DNA of 64,000 nucleotides, from contig JAGMVK010000013.1 of NCBI GenBank assembly GCA_020747065.1, positions 1,426,001-1,490,000 of the forward strand. The letters run 5' to 3'. The notes below the pieces were generated by a model that searched no databases, was not told where the DNA came from, and saw only the letters and a program-made list of their open reading frames with translations. Each line of letters starts with the position of its first letter. Position 1 is the stretch's first letter. The translations under genes were made by a program, and so were the position numbers. The DNA is from Cadophora sp. MPI-SDFR-AT-0126. Its lineage: Eukaryota; Ascomycota; Leotiomycetes; Helotiales; Ploettnerulaceae. This document shows, in pieces, positions 23,020 to 33,288 of the stretch.

Positions 23020-24172
23020 ACTGTACCCAGACAAGTGCTCGAACACTGTTGTCGCATTTTATTGTGGTGTACTACTCTGCGTGGTTGAATTGAGGCGGTC
23101 TGGATGATTGTCGTGGTGTTCAGGTTTCGCGTAAACAAATCGAATCAGGCTGTCACATGACATTGAACTACCTCCGTATATTTCCACGGCTCCATCAATG
23201 GATCATGTCTCGTCTCGTCCATCCTCACTCCCAGACTGGATCAAACACAACGATGGTGTTCTACATTCAGTTCAACCTCGACGTTGAGATATCATATCTC
23301 CATGCAGATGTTTTCCCCCGCCGTCGCTGTTACAACACCCCACTAATGTCGTGTAATCCTTCGCCGACATAATCACAGTCAACAAACCCGTCGCTTGGAC
23401 TAAACATCTGGAATGAGATGATAAGCAGATCTTTAGTAGAAATAGGACGATAAGAATGCTGCTGTATCGGCAAAGAGTCTTCTTGGCTCTTTTCTGCAGC
23501 GATCAGCCTATCTGCCGGGCAGACATGATTGCTGATGAGTTGCAGAAGGACTGTCACACCAACCATGAATATTGGAAAGCTGCTATTCACTGATGTATTA
23601 ACGTCTCCCCCCTCCCCCCCTTACCTTGCAGAGTTGCACAGTATGTGCGGTGTAGTGCTTCGAATCGGAACACAAACATAACGAGTGCAGTCAATGTTGC
23701 TCAATAGGGACGTTCAAGATGGGGACATCCTTCGGCCCAGACGCCTCGCATTCCTGTACTCTCGGTCTCGGTCACTTCAAATGTTTTGTATCGCTATCTA
23801 AGATGCCATCATCAGATCCATGACACCCATGAACTTAGCAAAAGATTGGAAATCTGAGAGCCGCGAGCGAATGGAGGGGCATGATCCTGCGAGCCAAGTC
23901 GAGCTTTGGTGGAACTGAAGCTAGTACAGTACTCTCTGCTATGGGTTGACAAGCAAATGATACGTGTTACTTCTTGGACTAGTTCCAGGTGGGCGTTTCG
24001 CGCAAAGTTGTGCTTGGTGGGCTAGTGACATAACGGATATCATTCTTATTCTGGACTTTAGTGCATCAGTGCACCAATTTTCCCTTGTAAATCACATGCT
24101 CCTCGGCTTCAATCTTTCAATTCGTGTCTTTGCTTACCTTCTATCGAATCTGTTTGATACGGACAAACAATA

Positions 24173-24217
24173 CTGCGATGCGAAAACCTGCAATGCGAAC
24201 ACCTGCCATGCGAAGAT
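24173..24217. repeat. Three tandem 15-bp units, CTGCNATGCGAANAC-like
   Basis: Units CTGCGATGCGAAAAC (24173-24187), CTGCAATGCGAACAC (24188-24202), CTGCCATGCGAAGAT (24203-24217). Spacing is exact. Lies about 525 bp upstream of the secreted-protein ATG at 24742. Confidence 0.85.
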
Positions 24218-24592
24218 CCTCGACGCATCGCGTTTCAAATATTCGCGTAGCTTTTACTTCACGCTCTGAATTGTTGACTTCACTACCGGCCCCACACAGT
24301 GTGACGTGCCATAGTTTTGCGTTGCGATGCCAAAAGCTTCTTTGCGGACACCAGACGTACTCGATCGGATGAGTGGTGTGAAATCTGTGGAAGCTACAGC
24401 CACTGTTTCTGACAAGACATCGCAAAGTGTGGTAGAGAATTGTCTTTCCCTAACGTACCGAGGCCTGTCGTCTGTCACAGGATAGCCCCAAGTAGATTCG
24501 TGACATTGACTTTGTCGCAGGAGAACATCGCGCTCTCGTCTCATTTGACGAAATGTCGTGGTAGGGGGCATCAGGATTTCGTAATGTGCAGG

Positions 24593-24598
24593 TATAAG
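24593..24598 (+). promoter_or_regulatory. TATA-like element
   Basis: TATAAG in GGTATAAGAGCTG about 145 bp before the ATG at 24742. Confidence 0.4.
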
Positions 24599-24741
24599 AG
24601 CTGAGGCTCCTTCTGCCAAACGATCATCAGCCCAACAACATCTGCCGCCTACATCTATACCGTTCTCTCCATCTCCAAGCTTCAAAGCCAACTTTGACTC
24701 TTCCTCCACGTCAAGATCGGGCGTACCACCAACGCATCAAA

Positions 24742-25138
24742 ATGAAAATCTCATTCCAAGTCATCGCGCTGGCGCTCCTGGCCTCCTCTCAAGCACTCTC
24801 TACTGCTGTCACTGAGCGAGATGAAGGGTCCGTATCTCTCACCAGTCTCATATTATAACATGATAAGCTAACATCTCTCTAGCACGCTCATTGAGCGAAA
24901 TCCAGACCCAAAAGGCGGCCTCTTGAAGGGAGCACTTGGTCTCATCGCCGGCTTGCTTGGTGGTGCTGCCGCTGCTGGTGCTGCCGCTCCAGCTGCTCCA
25001 GCCACTCCAGCCACTCCTGCTGCTCCTGCTGCCCCCGGATCTTCGGTCGTTGCGAGCACGAGCCCGAAGTCTTCCGATGCTGCTGCTCGCAGGAGGGCTC
25101 GCAGACACCGGGCTCTTGCGAAGCAGGCTAGACACTAG
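24742..25138 (+). CDS. Ala/Pro-rich small secreted protein, 113 aa
   Basis: Model join(24742..24827,24883..25138). ATG starts a good signal peptide (MKISFQVIALALLASSQALS). The 55-bp intron ends in CTCTCTAG; its donor (GG|GTCCGT) is weak but is the only one that keeps frame with exon 2. The body has TERDEGTLIERNPDPKGG, a glycine/leucine hydrophobic run (GALGLIAGLLGG), then a compositionally biased Ala/Pro repeat (AAPAAPATPATPAAPAAP) and a strongly basic C-terminus (ARRRARRHRALAKQARH). No cysteines after the signal peptide. It could be a precursor cut at dibasic sites (Kex2-like), or a cell-wall or antimicrobial-type peptide; no family is recognised. Confidence 0.7.
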
Positions 25139-26534
25139 ATGGGCCATGGTTGTGGGGAGCGGGAAGGAACAAAACCTGCGAGCTGGCTCGAATATTACTT
25201 TTTGGATATGGCCGGGGAACGGTGGGGGAATGGTGAAAATACTGGGACAATTTCTTTTCTTGTATTTCAATTATCGAATGTACGAGAGCTAATATTCGAA
25301 CATTTTCTTGAGCAGCTCATAGAGCTCATGCTATGAATATTACAGATATTCTCATGCGATGGTGCCTTGCTTCTGCCATCCGTCCAAATCTCCTGGCAAA
25401 AGGCAATGCTACTATCTCGGCCAGCATCAAAGTCCTCATTCCCGAATTCTGTAGCGCCTTGACCAAATATGTACTATCTTGTACGCAACTTCAAGCGCTC
25501 ATGATGTTACGGCTGCTCCTCGACAGATACGTGCAAAAAGAACTTTAGAGATTCTTCTTTCGGATGCAAGTGGAGCACGAGAGCTCCCAGAACCTCCTAC
25601 ATTACAGACACACCACCGGATGGGGAGTAGAATATCACACAATTACAGTGCCTAGTGGGCGAGTGATTCTCAGCAGTGCCGAATACAACGGCACAGACAT
25701 GGGAAGCTGCTAGAACAAAACAGCGTTGATCTTGTTCAAAATGATATTGTGAGTACAGATTTTGAGCAGTCGAAACCACCTCCAATGAGGATAAACACGG
25801 CCTCATTTTGTCGCGATCTGTAAGGAGCTGCCCGACTTTCGCTCTTGAAGTTCCGTCTAGGTATTTAGACGTACTCCACTTCCACACAACAGAGAGCAGA
25901 ATTGCCGAATGATCTTCATGATATTTTTTGAAGGGTTTAAGTATTGAACATGGGCCTTGAAATGGGAAACCTCAAACATATAGGTGGGTAATCAACAGTA
26001 GTTTCCGAATATCCGAAATTCGCCACTAGCTAGGGAAGCTCAACATCTCAAAAGTCTCACAGCATCTTTGGACCTAGACTCAAAAATGAAGGGAGATAGA
26101 TTTCTCTTATAATTCCTTGATCCATCTCAACCGCTACGATGAATGCGACGTCTATAGTTGATCATAGAATGAAGAAAAAAAAGGCTCGATCATATGATCC
26201 CAATGTTGCGTGGCAGGGATTATCGCTAGCCTTCATCTTCGTAGCCAGGACGCGCAATAGTGTACAACAGAAATCTCTCAATACGGGAACTATCTCGCTC
26301 TAAGTTTAGAAACGGTACCGGGCACTATCCTTGCGGCTCACCACGCCCGCCCTTAAATATGTACAGCACCTCCTTTTCTGTTCCGCCAAGATTCGCTTTT
26401 TCTCTTGGCAAAACCTGTCGTTGTTTACTCTTTCATTTTCGCGAGGCTGAATTGCAAGGCTTCAATCTTTCGCCTCCTGCAAGTCTTCACATTGCCTAAA
26501 AATAATTTTCATTATACACTCTTTCATTTGCGAC
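25139..26534. other. Intergenic region, no supportable gene
   Basis: About 1.4 kb, AT-rich, serving as 3' flank of the secreted-protein gene and promoter of the GH72 gene (GC-rich CCACGCCCGCCC at about 26341, then TTAAATATG). Nothing else recognised. Confidence 0.4.
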
Positions 26535-28060
26535 ATGAAGCCGCATACCACTTTGACCCTTCTTGTGCCACTGGGTTTGGCTACTTTTGTTGCTGCCACG
26601 CCATCCCCAGTCCTCGCGCCCCGGGCAAGTAGTGTCCTTGAACCTGTTACAATTACTGGAAATGGTAGGGACAACAGAGGCAACAACAGTTCAGGAATTT
26701 TTGCTGATCATCATGTAGCGTTCTTCCAGGGCAATGAACGATTCTACATTCGGGGCGTAGACTATCAGCCAGGTAAACATCATAAACATAGCCTCCACGC
26801 CTATTTATACTGACTGACCTTAGGCGGTGGGACTGGTGTCGAGTCAGATCCCATTGCAAACTCCACGGCATGCAAAAGAGACATCCCATACTTCACCAAG
26901 CTTGGTATCAACACGATTCGAGTATATGCTGTTGACAATTCCAAGAACCATGACGAGTGTATGGCGGCGCTCGCTGAAGCCGGAGTATATCTTGTACTGG
27001 ACACCGATACCTCCAAGTACTCTCTCAACAGAGAGGATCCAGAAGAATCGTACAATAGCGTATACCTGCAGAGCGTATTCTCCACCATCGACGCCTTTGC
27101 AAATTATACCAACACTCTCGCTTTTCTTTCGGGAAACGAAGTTATCAATAACTACACGAACACAAACTGTGCGCCATACGTGAAGGCTGTGACGAGGGAC
27201 ATGAAGCAGTACATCAGAAGCAGAGGTTATCGGAGTATCCCTGTGGGATATTCCGCAGCAGACGTGGCGGAGAACCAAGAAATCATGGCCAATTACATGA
27301 ATTGCGGGACAGACGACCAAAGAAGTGATTTCTACGCTATCAACGATTACTCATGGTGTGATCCTTCTTCGTTCACTACATCAGGTTGGGATACTCTGGT
27401 GGCAAATTACACCGGCTACGGAATTCCTCTATTGTAGGTTAACCAAGGTCGAAAATACACTGTAAGCAGACGCTGACCCATCATAGCATGTCAGAGTACG
27501 GATGCATAACCAACACTCGAACATTCCAAGAAGTCGCCGCACTCTACAACACTTCGATGACCAGTGTCTTCTCGGGCGGTCTCGTATACGAATATTCCGA
27601 AGAAGGAAACGGCTACGGACTTGTCACAATCGATGGAGACAGTGTATCTACCAACGCGGATTACAACTACCTGTCATCTGCATATGCCCAAGCCACCAAC
27701 CCGTCCAGCAATGGAGGAGCAACTTCAACTTCTGCTTCTACCACATGCCCGACCGAGTCGTCTGATTGGGATGTAGCCAACGATGACTTACCAGCTATGC
27801 CAGTGAATGCTAAGGAGTACATGAGTAAGGGTGCTGGAGCCAGGCCGGGTCTCGGTGGGGCTGGAAGTCAAGAGGCGGGAACGGTGGACAATGAGAGTAC
27901 TGGGACTGCCAGTGCTGGGTCTGGGACAGTCACTGAGACAGCCAGTGCTTCGTCGACTAAGAAGAGTGCCGGTGTAAAGATTCCTGCTGTTGATGTGAAG
28001 GCTTTCGTTGTGGCTGGGACAGTTATGCTGTCCATGCTAGGTGGCATGGTGATGTTGTAA
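26535..28060 (+). CDS. GH72 beta-1,3-glucanosyltransferase, GPI-anchored (Gel/Gas family)
   Basis: Model join(26535..26772,26824..27433,27487..28060), 473 aa. Signal peptide MKPHTTLTLLVPLGLATFVAA. GH72 catalytic domain: FYIRGVDYQPGG, LGINTIRVYAVDNSKNHDEC, AFLSGNEVINN (acid/base Glu185), FYAINDYSWC, and FMSEYGC across the last intron (nucleophile Glu286). Both introns (51 and 53 bp) restore frame in these motifs. After the catalytic domain comes a Ser/Thr-rich region and a C-terminal hydrophobic segment (AFVVAGTVMLSMLGGMVML) suited to GPI attachment. There is no Cys-rich CBM43/X8 module, so it is of the Gel1/Gas3-like short type. Role: elongation and remodelling of cell-wall beta-1,3-glucan at the plasma membrane. 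Confidence 0.95.
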
Positions 28061-28156
28061 TTTTTATTCTTCATTTAACATTGCTAGGTATTGAACAATT
28101 TTTATTAAACATCGCATTGCTAATCCTCCATAATAAGTCCAGTTAGCGGATCTCTT

Positions 28157-29032
28157 TCATTCCTGCCTTACACGATCCCATCTCTCTCCAATCCACAGAC
28201 AAGCGAGCAAAAATGCATTTGCAGTTGCAGCTAACGCTAGTCCATCCCTGATACCGATATCCGTCAAACGTCTCAGATATTGCCTTTTTTCGTGTTCATT
28301 ACCCTCATCTCCTACACCTGATGGCTTCTCGTTGTCATCATCAGGGCAGATTGGTAGAGTGGGGAATATAACTTCGTGCTTATTCTCCACAGAGATTTGA
28401 GGGCCACCAAGCCTTATTTCCAAGTCGTGATATAGCAAAGTCCTCTCTCGTAGCATTTCAGACGATGCCTCACTCGCAGTATCTGAGTAGGTCATCGAAG
28501 TACTTCCATCCGACCCAGGATCCGAAATCGCATCCAAGTCCTTGTAATCCGGATCAGTGTGTGGACTTCCGCCTCTTGAGCTCGCGTCGTCATCATCCTC
28601 CATTTCGAGGCCTGCAACGCTCAACCCTTCCTTCATCTCATTCCGCGGCATCTGCAGCTCTGGAGCAGACACCGAAAGTCCGCCTTCATGCCATGCCATT
28701 CTTGGAGCAAGGCTGGTTGGATCGGGTATGCTCTGTGGTGACGCCAGATGCTCTAGGAATCTGTCGAGAGAGTATTCGTATTCGTACTGCTGGATGATAT
28801 CTCCTGTATTCTTGTCGATGCTTATTACGATATAATCTTCGTGGTCTTCGAGGTAGTCGATCGTGTCTTCGATCAGGGTCGACCTCCACAGCTCTAATTG
28901 TCCTTCCATCATGTTTCTGGCGTGTGTTGAAAGTCTGGTAAATGTGAAGGAGGATGGACTGGGGAGGATGTTTATCATGTAAACGGATTTCATGAGCAGG
29001 AAGTAGCCTCTATCCTCTGATGTGTAAGCCAA
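28157..29032 (-). CDS. Hypothetical acidic protein with C-terminal hydrophobic segment
   Basis: The frame is open from 29032 (no ATG) with the first ATG at 28993, giving 278 aa; a spliced upstream exon is possible. Not recognised. The N-terminal third looks folded (MINILPSPSSFTFTRLSTHA, TIDYLEDHEDYIVISIDKNTGDII). The middle is acidic and Ser/Gly-rich (EMEDDDDASSRGGSPHTDPD). Near the C-terminus a short hydrophobic stretch (DGLALAATANAFLLACLWIG) precedes a final ERWDRVRQE, which could be a tail anchor, with the bulk of the protein in the cytosol. It is convergent with GH72 and codirectional with the FAD monooxygenase about 400 bp upstream; the stretch 29033-29440 holds no gene. Confidence 0.55.
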   Translation of the reverse strand: MAYTSEDRGYFLLMKSVYMINILPSPSSFTFTRLSTHARNMMEGQLELWRSTLIEDTIDYLEDHEDYIVISIDKNTGDIIQQYEYEYSLDRFLEHLASPQSIPDPTSLAPRMAWHEGGLSVSAPELQMPRNEMKEGLSVAGLEMEDDDDASSRGGSPHTDPDYKDLDAISDPGSDGSTSMTYSDTASEASSEMLRERTLLYHDLEIRLGGPQISVENKHEVIFPTLPICPDDDNEKPSGVGDEGNEHEKRQYLRRLTDIGIRDGLALAATANAFLLACLWIGERWDRVRQE

Positions 29033-29440
29033 TAAGCATACAAGAATGACGACTGGGGAGGAATGAATGTGCTTTTTTTTTCTAAGATTGAAGTGTGTGA
29101 TTCACTTGCTTCGGCGAGGATACATTGTTAATTATCTTGGTTCCTCTCTTTTAACGTAACCAATAAATTTACCAGTTAATAGTTGGGAATGCTATTATAG
29201 AGAGTTGATTTTATTGTTGAGAGTTAATGGTTGACACATTCTCAATGGAAAAGTGAAGTCATATTTTATCATCCTGGATTGGGTCTTAAAGATTCTCTGA
29301 ATACTATATATCTTCGAATTAAGAGCGACTGTTTACGTGTTCGGAGGTTTAGGTACTCTTCCCAGGTAGTCTTCCCTAATGTTGCTTGAATATTTTCGAC
29401 GAGATTCTGTCTAGACACTACCGAATCTAATCCTCCCAGT

Positions 29441-31036
29441 CTATACTTTCACAGAAGCGGCACGTGCATCCTCGAAAGCCTTAACAACATCATGCTCATG
29501 CAACCAAGTCGTATTCGATCCCCTCTTAGCCCTTGCTCTCAGCTCCTCATCCGTTTCCTGCGTCGCCGTTATGATCTTCCTCGTCTTCATCTCGTTGTTT
29601 GCGTGCACGACCTTCAGCAATTTCACAGCGTGTGGCCTCCGAGTATCTTCATAGAGCTTCAGGGCCTTTTGGATGAGCTCAGCAGAAGGTTTTTCTGTTG
29701 TGGGTGCGGGTAAGATATCTGTGAGAGCCAGGTACAGAGCGTAAGCGTCGTCTATGGCGAGTGAGCCTCCAGTGGCAAATGCACCTCCGTGTGCGTGGGC
29801 TGCATCTCCGATCTACCCAATAATTTCATCATCAGCACCTACTTTTTGCTGGCTTCCTTGTAAGAAAATCCCAACTTTCACCTGGCCTAGACAGGAACGA
29901 AGCAAATTCCTGGATCATGAATTGCTCCACTTACCAGGGTGACACGACCGCCAAAAATCCAAGTCGGCAACGAAGATCCACAGAAGAAATTGGGATAGTA
30001 GCGAACATTCGGTGTCACTTCTGAGAGTGCTTTGACGACAGGATTCCAGTCCTGAATGCAGATCAGTAACGAGCAGAAGGAAACCTCCGAAACGCACTCA
30101 CGACGTATTTCTCTCTCAGCAGCTGGATATCAGCTTCTTTGTCCCACTGACCCCCGTCTCTGAACTTTGCGATAGCAACTGGATCTTGGGGATCTGCATA
30201 GATCCCTCCTTGAACCGTGAACAGATCCTGTGCCAGACGAGTTGCGAAGAAATTCGTGTCTGGCCCCCACCAGTGAGTGGAATCAAGGGGGACTCCTTCT
30301 ATTGGTTCGATGAGTGCAGCGTCGAAGATACCACGGAAGGCAGTGTGCCCACTCCATTCCAGTTCAAAGTCTGGAGCAAATGATTTCCTAACGCCCTGGG
30401 GGACTGTTAGAGAATGACGAAATTGCGAATGAAAATTGCGACTGGGTGAGAGCCACATACCGAACCAATCCCATCAGCTCCGATGAGAATATCTGCCGTC
30501 GCAATAGTACCATCTTGAAATTCCATTTTCACATAATCTCCGGATTCCACAGTTGCAGACACAAGTTTCTTTTTCAAGTGTATGATATCCCGTGGAACAT
30601 GCTTGAGCAAAGCTTGCTGCAGATGTCCGCGGTGGAACCTTGCAGTATAATGCAACGGTTCGGAGACATCTTCGTAAAAGTCCTCACCAATGATTTCATT
30701 TGTCTTCCAGTGACGATAGAATCTGGATATAGGGTTGGGACCGCGATATCCCACTTTATCGCTGATGCAGTCTTCTAGTCCCAATCTCTCCAATGTTCTC
30801 AGTCCACTTCACATCGGAGAGTCAGTTGGCTGCGCATATAAGAAACCAAATACCTTCACTTACTTGGGACCTAGTGTGATACTGGCACCTATTTCTCTCA
30901 ACTCGGTTGCTTTCTCGTACAGCTCGACATGTATGCCGGGATGTTTCCGGAGTGCAATGGCTGCCGTGAGTCCTGCGATTCCAGTGCCAACAATGGCGAC
31001 TTGGAGCACATTTGGCTCGGTACCTAAGCTTCCCAT
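29441..31036 (-). CDS. FAD-dependent monooxygenase, salicylate-hydroxylase-like
   Basis: Model complement(join(29441..29812,29935..30051,30102..30395,30461..30806,30864..31036)), 433 aa, ATG at 31036. Group A flavoprotein hydroxylase motifs in order: dinucleotide-binding VAIVGTGIAGLTAA (Gly17, Gly19, Gly22), ASITLGPNGLRTLERLGLEDC (joined across intron 1), ADILIGADGIGS (DG motif), and IGDAAHAHGGAFATGGSLAIDDAYAL (GD motif). All four introns (49-122 bp) have GT-AG ends and keep frame. Reaction class: NAD(P)H- and O2-dependent hydroxylation of an aromatic or similar ring; the substrate cannot be told. It shares a 719-bp divergent promoter with a 2OG-Fe(II) oxygenase, suggesting co-regulation. No signal peptide; likely cytosolic. 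Confidence 0.9.
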
Positions 31037-31755
31037 GGCGGAGAATGTGGATCACCGCAAACAAAAAAAAGTGACAAGAGTATGTAGTCAGGTGAAGAGG
31101 GACGAAGTAAGCACCAAGGCTGATCAGTAACTCTATTCAATCGGCTAAGCGGTTCTACTCCTAGTTCATATTATTGCTCCACTTATTTGATCCCGTAGAT
31201 AACGGCTTTAACTTAGACAATCAATATTTGTATTAATCATTAATTGAGCTAGGCTGCTAAGGGATTTCAAACGGCGTTTCAGTCGACCATTGTAGGCTGA
31301 AAGCTAGAGGCTGAACTGCACTTGGCTGCAGAATTGGCCTCAGATCAGACCACCCCACCTTCCTGTTATGGTTGAATATGCACTCGCCTTGCATCTGGTG
31401 CTATCTGGTGGACATTAATGTGGAGAAAGTTGATGTGCTCAGCGTCTCATTAGAGTGCTTTGGTTTCCTCCCTTGCATGATGCCGAGTCCAGAACCCCTG
31501 ACCAACCGGTAGTGCTTTTTGTTTATCTCTCACATATGCTCCTCGTATCCAAGCTACCCCTCACGACACGTGTCGCAGATGCTGAGGGGTACTCAATAAA
31601 TGGTTGTTTAGCTTATCTTTGGCTAATGAGCGTTGGGTAGCTGTTGAGAAGTACATAATAGAGGTACCTTCATTCGTCTCTGATCAAATCGTCGATTCAC
31701 ATCTACCCCACTCTACACTCTACATTTTGTACTCAGATATAAACAAACGGACATT
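31037..31755. promoter_or_regulatory. Divergent promoter region of monooxygenase and 2OG oxygenase
   Basis: 719 bp between two opposite ATGs. Includes a direct repeat (ATCTGGTGCTATCTGGTGG) near 31392 and an ACACGTGTCG palindromic E-box-like site at about 31566. No gene seen. Confidence 0.45.
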
Positions 31756-33048
31756 ATGGGGATCACTTCAGAACTCCCAAAGACAGTGCAATGGAACGGC
31801 AGTGAGGTGCCCGTTTATCCCATGCAAACAGTTGACTTCTCTCGTCTACTTTCACAAGAGCCAGAGGAGCTTGAAAAGCTGTTGAAGTGCTGCCAGGATG
31901 AGGGATTTTTCTACATCGATCTTCAGGGCATTGATGGTCGTAGATTTCTTGATGACCAACAAGAAACCCTCAAGCTCATGAACAAGTTTTTTGACTCCCC
32001 ATTGGAAGTTAAGAATGAATTTGGTATGTGCTCAACCATCCTCGAGTCCTTCTGTTTGGAATCCGTGGAAATTGAATACATACTGATATTCAGTTCGTTT
32101 TCAGGTCTTGTCGCACCACATCTCGGATATGAGCCTGTAGGCTCTCGTACTGGTGTCCTCGAGAACACCAAAGATGGATACGAGATGGTGAAGGTGAGTC
32201 AATATCAATCCAGAAAAATTTCCCGAAGTCCGCCAGCGAGTGATGCTAACAATTTTTCCATAGGTATCCCGAGATGAGATCCAGAGCGAATCTCCACACA
32301 TCCCTCGCAACATCAAGAACATTGGAGACATGAAGGTCCTCGAGAACGCCATTGCAGGCTCCAACATTATCACCAAGGCCATTCTGTCTGGTCTCTCCAC
32401 TCAGATGGGTCTCACCGGCAAGGACCGATTTGAGAACTCTCACCGCAACCACCGTGCTTCCTCGAGCACATTGGCCATGATGCACTACATTCCTTCCAAC
32501 CCAGTGACAGACAAGAACATTGGTCACCAAAAGCACACAGATATCAGTTCCCTGACTTTGCTGTTCAGTGAGCAGTGGGGACTCCAAATTAGACCACCTG
32601 GTAAGCCAACTCATCGCAAATATTAATTGACACAAACTGACGTATGTTTTCTTTTGCAGGAGCCAAGGAATTCGGCTTCGTCGCACCCAAAGTCGGCACC
32701 GCCATCGTCAACGTCGGCGACTCCCTCCGCTTCGCCAGCGGCCACACAATGGCATCATGCATCCATCGAGTTGTCCCCTTGGATCCCAACGAGCACCGCT
32801 ACTCCATCGCCTACTTCCTCCGCGCCGAGAACGAGACCCAGTTCACGGATTCCAGCGGAAGGGCCGTCACTGCTGGTCAGTGGCACGACGAGAAGTTCTA
32901 CACTTTCACCGCTCCTCCCGAGATGCAGGCTGCGGCCCCGAGCTACTTGTTGTTGGGTGGTATGGAAGAGGAGGCTGATTTGAGTAAGGCTCAGTTGGTT
33001 GAGAAGGAGACTTTGGCTGGTTCCCAAACTGCTGTTGCAGCCCATTAA
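31756..33048 (+). CDS. 2-oxoglutarate/Fe(II)-dependent oxygenase (IPNS-like)
   Basis: Model join(31756..32023,32105..32193,32264..32600,32660..33048), 360 aa. The N-terminal DIOX_N part reads VYPMQTVDFSRLL and CCQDEGFFYIDLQG. The catalytic jelly-roll has the iron triad: His210 and Asp212 in GHQKHTDISS, and His267 in SCIHRVVPLDP, with the 2OG-binding Arg278/Ser280 (RYSIAYF). The three introns (59-81 bp) have standard ends and keep frame. Typical reactions are hydroxylation, desaturation or ring closure of small molecules. It is divergent from the FAD monooxygenase and convergent with the catalase, so it may be part of a small oxidative pathway. No signal peptide. Confidence 0.92.
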
Positions 33049-33288
33049 ATGGATACTCTGATGATATCACAGAGAACACGAAATATGTGGGTTTAGTTTC
33101 GGGACATGGAAATATATATCTATTCAAATTCATGTTTTTCTCCATCTGATTTTCAAGAGAAAATCCGCTTAGAATTATACGAACCGCTGACCTTCGTGAT
33201 ACAAGTAAACAAAAGGCAGATTCTTGGAAACTCTACGAACGTAGCAGACAATACAAACAAGCCGCAGTCATATCAGCTTCTCTTCAAA

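Larger units (their letters stand above)
23020..24741. other. Intergenic region, no supportable gene
   Basis: About 1.7 kb of divergent promoter space. A minus-strand frame at 23330-23566 begins with a hydrophobic MVGVTVLLQLISNHVCPAD but has no other support. Contains the 15-bp tandem repeat at 24173-24217 and a TATAAG at 24593. Confidence 0.4.

Noticed and set aside
24254..24709. Minus-strand 151-codon frame upstream of the secreted-protein gene
   Set aside because: No domain, atypical composition, overlaps the promoter and TATA of the + gene.
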